Shown here in pieces: positions 13,565 through 15,291 of a DNA stretch of 15,291 bases. Below the pieces are notes generated by a model that saw nothing but the letters and a program-made list of their open reading frames with translations, was not told the origin of the DNA and searched no databases. A program made the translations under genes and the position numbers. Source of the DNA: Enterobacteriaceae bacterium (GTDB lineage: Bacteria > Pseudomonadota > Gammaproteobacteria > Enterobacterales > Enterobacteriaceae); assembly GCA_022712475.1 (NCBI GenBank), contig JALAGK010000348.1, positions 1-15,291 on the forward strand, given 5' to 3'. Each line of letters starts with the position of its first letter. Position 1 is the first letter of the stretch.

Positions 13565-14057
13565 CTGGCCCCCGCACATTCCAGATCGCCATTTCGACGT
13601 CGCGCCGGTTCATCAACCCGCGCCACTTGTGACCGCCAGCAAACACCCAGCGCGCCATTTGTTCACGCGCACCGGCAAAGTCGCCAGCGTTCAGCCTTTT
13701 CAGAAGTGTCGATTTTGAGAACGCGCTGGTGCCAACGTTGAAAATAAACGTCGCCAGCGCAGTGCGCTGATACTCTGTCAGCGGCACTTTTACGAGGCGG
13801 TCAATCGCGGCATAAACCGGCTTTAAATCTTCATCAAGCAGCGTTACACACTCGGCGTGCGTATAACGCCGTAACTGAATGTCCGGCCCGGTATGGCCCA
13901 CACAGACAGTCAGAACGCCTGCAACGTCGTAATACGGGTCGTAAACCACACCTTCGAGATGAACCAGCGTCTCGCGGGTCATTTCGTGATAACCACCGCC
14001 AGCCATCAGGATCGACAGGAGAGCAGCAACTAAGGGTTTGGGGATTTTTGAGGCCAT
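13551..14057 (-). CDS. lys: SAR endolysin, lysozyme family GH24 (Mu lys / gp22-like)
   Basis: This encodes a 168-residue muramidase beginning MASKIPKPLVAALLSILMAGG. The T4/P21-type catalytic triad is visible as Glu35, Asp44 and Thr50 in LEGVVYDPYYDVAGVLTVCVGHTG. Other conserved segments are EYQRTALATFIFNVGTSAFSKSTLLKRLN and W.GL..RR..E. Residues 8-23 form a weakly hydrophobic, Ala/Gly-rich signal-anchor-release segment after two lysines. The enzyme is therefore exported by Sec, tethered inactive to the membrane, and then released. It heads the late operon behind the P-lys candidate. The putative ribosome binding site CGGAA is 9 nt before the ATG. The cassette continues with Rz, Rz1 and the releasin-like protein. 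Confidence 0.95.
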   Translation of the reverse strand: MASKIPKPLVAALLSILMAGGGYHEMTRETLVHLEGVVYDPYYDVAGVLTVCVGHTGPDIQLRRYTHAECVTLLDEDLKPVYAAIDRLVKVPLTEYQRTALATFIFNVGTSAFSKSTLLKRLNAGDFAGAREQMARWVFAGGHKWRGLMNRRDVEMAIWNVRGPGDLK

Positions 14058-14076
14058 CGGGTCGATTCCGTGAGAA

Positions 14077-14103
14077 ATTAAACCGATGTTAAAAAATTAG
14101 GGG
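14077..14103 (-). promoter_or_regulatory. Candidate late promoter upstream of lys (P-lys type)
   Basis: On the minus strand, CCCCTAATTTTTTA (14103-14090) is followed after 7 nt by TTTAAT (14082-14077, 5 of 6 to -10). A start would fall about 12 nt before the lysozyme ATG region. No -35 hexamer is present, as expected for a C-activated Mu late promoter. The T-rich element recurs upstream of I. The 116-nt gap between the C gene and lys otherwise holds nothing I can name. Confidence 0.5.
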
Positions 14104-14173
14104 AGGTGTGGGGGTTTCTTACGCAATATGACAGTCAACCCGCGCTCTGGAGCACAGCCGGTTGCAGGGTGAT

Positions 14174-14593
14174 TCAGGCGAACATATCAGGCTGGCGGCG
14201 GCGGGTATGCAGGCGACGCTGCTGCGCAATAATGTTGTAAATCTGCGGCTGTGACAAGCTGTGCTGCCGTCGCAACTGCTCAATGTTACGACCATTAAAC
14301 TGACAATAGATAATGTCGTCGCGAATTGCGTTCATCATCCGGACGCCGGTCGGCAGATAATACGCCCGCCCGCCCATATAGTGGCTCATAGCTACGGCGA
14401 GTTTGCGAGCGGCACCGCGTGCGTCGCCTGTTTCGCCCTGGCGCACAAGCTCGGCCTCCATCACATCCACTAGATCAATCAGTGACTGCGGCCATGCCGC
14501 TTCAAGCTCGGCAGCGGGAATTTTGTCAATATGACTCAGAACCTGCTCTAGCACCGGATCACTGGCGAACATGTCTGTCTGCTGTTCTGTCAT
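14174..14593 (-). CDS. C: Late transcription activator, Mor/C family (Mu C-like)
   Basis: This encodes a 139-residue protein, against about 140 for Mu C. The C-terminal half has the family pattern GGRAYYLPTGVRMMNAIRDD, then I...FNGRNIEQL and LSQPQIYNII, a helix-turn-helix that binds late promoters. The N-terminal half (LEQVLSHIDKIPAAELEAAWPQSLIDLVDVMEAELVRQG) is the dimerisation region. Mor and C are paralogues. I call this C because it lies directly upstream of lys, as in Mu. In Mu, Mor turns on the middle promoter and C then turns on P-lys, P-I and further late promoters. The ribosome binding site GGAGG is 6 nt before the ATG. Confidence 0.9.
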   Translation of the reverse strand: MTEQQTDMFASDPVLEQVLSHIDKIPAAELEAAWPQSLIDLVDVMEAELVRQGETGDARGAARKLAVAMSHYMGGRAYYLPTGVRMMNAIRDDIIYCQFNGRNIEQLRRQHSLSQPQIYNIIAQQRRLHTRRRQPDMFA

Positions 14594-14627
14594 GCCACAC
14601 CTCCATTTAAACTATTGAGAAAGATCG

Positions 14628-14633
14628 ATTATT
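14628..14633 (-). promoter_or_regulatory. Candidate middle promoter -10 upstream of C
   Basis: On the minus strand AATAAT (5 of 6 to -10) lies about 35 nt before the C start. The hexamer 17 nt upstream is GTTATC, a poor -35. That is consistent with an activator-dependent promoter such as Mu P-m, driven by Mor, whose gene would be outside the window to the right. Confidence 0.35.
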
Positions 14634-14716
14634 CTGTCACCACTGGCATTGATAACGCACAGGTGCCTTGAAAATCCATTGAATTTTAACACGATATACA
14701 GAACGGACGAAAATTT

Positions 14717-15139
14717 ATGCAAATCAATCTGGATGAAATAAAAAGGATGTTAGGTGTTTTTATCGATGCGCCCGGCCCGTTTATTACCATCAAAGAGCTG
14801 GGGTTTGTCGATGAGGAAGACCAGGAAAAGCTGGACGTTGCGATTGGTCATTTTTTGCTGATTGTGGAGAATGGCCTTATCAGTAATATGCAGCTTGTAA
14901 CGGGGGATGCTAAAGCGGTTGGTCTGCACATGACTCCGAGGAATTTCAGCTATGTCGCAACCCCCCTCAGATTGACGCAGGCAGGGCACGACTTCATTAA
15001 TGTACTAAACCAGCGCCCGGTTTTTGAAAAGCTGAAAAAAGAAGCGCAGGAGGCACCATTTGCCGTCCTGCGCAAGCTGGGCGAAGCCCTGACAGAGAAG
15101 ATACTTAAAGATAAGTTAGGGCTTAAGAGCGGGGATTAA
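14717..15139 (+). CDS. DUF2513-like protein, probable moron
   Basis: This encodes a 140-residue protein beginning MQINLDEIKRMLGVFIDAP and is the only protein gene on the plus strand. It has a winged-helix-like N-terminus, KELGF..EEDQEKLDVAIGHFLLIVENGLI, then TPLRLTQAGHDFINVLNQRPVFEKLKKEAQ and a Lys-rich amphipathic C-terminus. The L.Q.GHDF.......FEKLK pattern resembles DUF2513 proteins, often found as accessory genes in prophages. It stands divergent from C and convergent with the gene at the right edge, and it is more AT-rich than its neighbours. These are typical signs of an inserted cargo gene. A weak ribosome binding site GGA lies about 10 nt before ATG. I saw no good promoter, although TTGAAA (14668) and TATACA (14695) are present at non-ideal spacing. 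The function is unknown. Confidence 0.72.
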   Translation: MQINLDEIKRMLGVFIDAPGPFITIKELGFVDEEDQEKLDVAIGHFLLIVENGLISNMQLVTGDAKAVGLHMTPRNFSYVATPLRLTQAGHDFINVLNQRPVFEKLKKEAQEAPFAVLRKLGEALTEKILKDKLGLKSGD

Positions 15140-15291
15140 ATCAGCAAGCTTTGCGGCGGCAATTGCTGCCGCTCTGTAATCCCCGGCTGCGCTGGCATCG
15201 CGAACAATTCGATCCAGTGTTTCGGTAACATGGTACAGATTCAACGTTGACGCCAGCACCCGGCGCGACTCCAGCGTTAGCTCATAGATCA
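15116..15291 (-). CDS. Unidentified leftward gene, C-terminal fragment
   Basis: An open minus-strand frame enters from the right edge and ends at TAA 15118-15116. It encodes the last 57 residues of a protein: IYELTLESRRVLASTLNLY, then HVTETLDRIVRDASAAGDYRA, then AAIAAAKLADLIPALKP. The sequence reads as helical and Ala-rich, with balanced charges. It overlaps the DUF2513-like gene tail to tail by 24 nt. Its position upstream of C would fit a middle-region gene of the prophage. I do not recognise the family, and the start lies outside the window. Confidence 0.55.
   Translation of the reverse strand, partial: IYELTLESRRVLASTLNLYHVTETLDRIVRDASAAGDYRAAAIAAAKLADLIPALKP
15131..15184. other. Large imperfect hairpin at the convergent gene ends
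   Basis: GGGGATTA (15131-15138) pairs perfectly with TAATCCCC (15177-15184). Inside it, GCGGCGGC AATT GCTGCCGC (15153-15172) forms an 8-bp stem with one G-U pair. The structure begins within the stop codon region of the plus-strand gene and lies in the coding end of the minus-strand gene. It could act as a bidirectional transcription barrier, but no U-run follows on either strand. Confidence 0.4.

Noticed and set aside
14125..14135. TTGACT as the -35 of a constitutive lys promoter
   Set aside because: No -10-like hexamer occurs at 16-18 nt spacing; the activator-type element further down fits better.
14115..14173. Rho-independent terminator after C (GCTC-CA-GAGC)
   Set aside because: The loop would be only two bases and no T tract follows.

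Overview
The window is a contiguous block of a Mu-like (transposable, myovirus-type) prophage. It covers the end of the middle region, the lysis cassette, and the head and proximal tail genes. Gene order, protein lengths and recognisable motifs follow the phage Mu map from C to the start of the tape measure gene. Almost everything is read leftward (minus strand). Base composition is moderately GC-rich, and the gene set suggests a gammaproteobacterial, most likely enterobacterial, host. The species cannot be told from the sequence.

Layout from right to left, in transcription order:
(1) The right edge (15116-15291) holds the 3' end of an unidentified leftward gene. It converges on a rightward DUF2513-like gene (14717-15139), a probable moron.
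(2) A Mor/C-family late activator (14174-14593) follows, then a candidate late promoter.
(3) The lysis cassette has a SAR endolysin, nested Rz/Rz1 spanins, a TraR/DksA-type zinc finger and a DUF2730 membrane protein (releasin-like). No holin is visible.
(4) The packaging and head genes are a gp26-like winged-helix protein, small terminase, large terminase, portal, gpF (with a C-terminal domain resembling a PBECR nuclease), gpG, protease I with internal scaffold Z, major capsid T, gp35, gp36 and gp37.
(5) The tail genes are gp38, sheath L, tube M, the tail assembly chaperone gp41 with a -2 frameshift extension, and the first 40 codons of the tape measure.

Two late-promoter candidates, upstream of lys and upstream of I, share the element CCCCTnnTTTTTTA. 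These are the positions of P-lys and P-I in Mu, so the shared element probably marks C-dependent promoters.

The most unusual item lies in the 106-bp gap between F and G, on the strand opposite to the late operon. It is a 76-nt tRNA-like RNA directly behind a strong-looking sigma70 promoter. It has a canonical T arm, a D arm with GG, and a perfect acceptor helix. The anticodon arm is replaced by a hairpin capped by a UUCG tetraloop, and there is no CCA end, so it cannot decode. It lies against the 3' end of F, whose C-terminal domain looks like a superfamily that includes tRNA-cleaving toxins. This makes a decoy, inhibitor or other tRNA-mimic role a concrete but unproven hypothesis.
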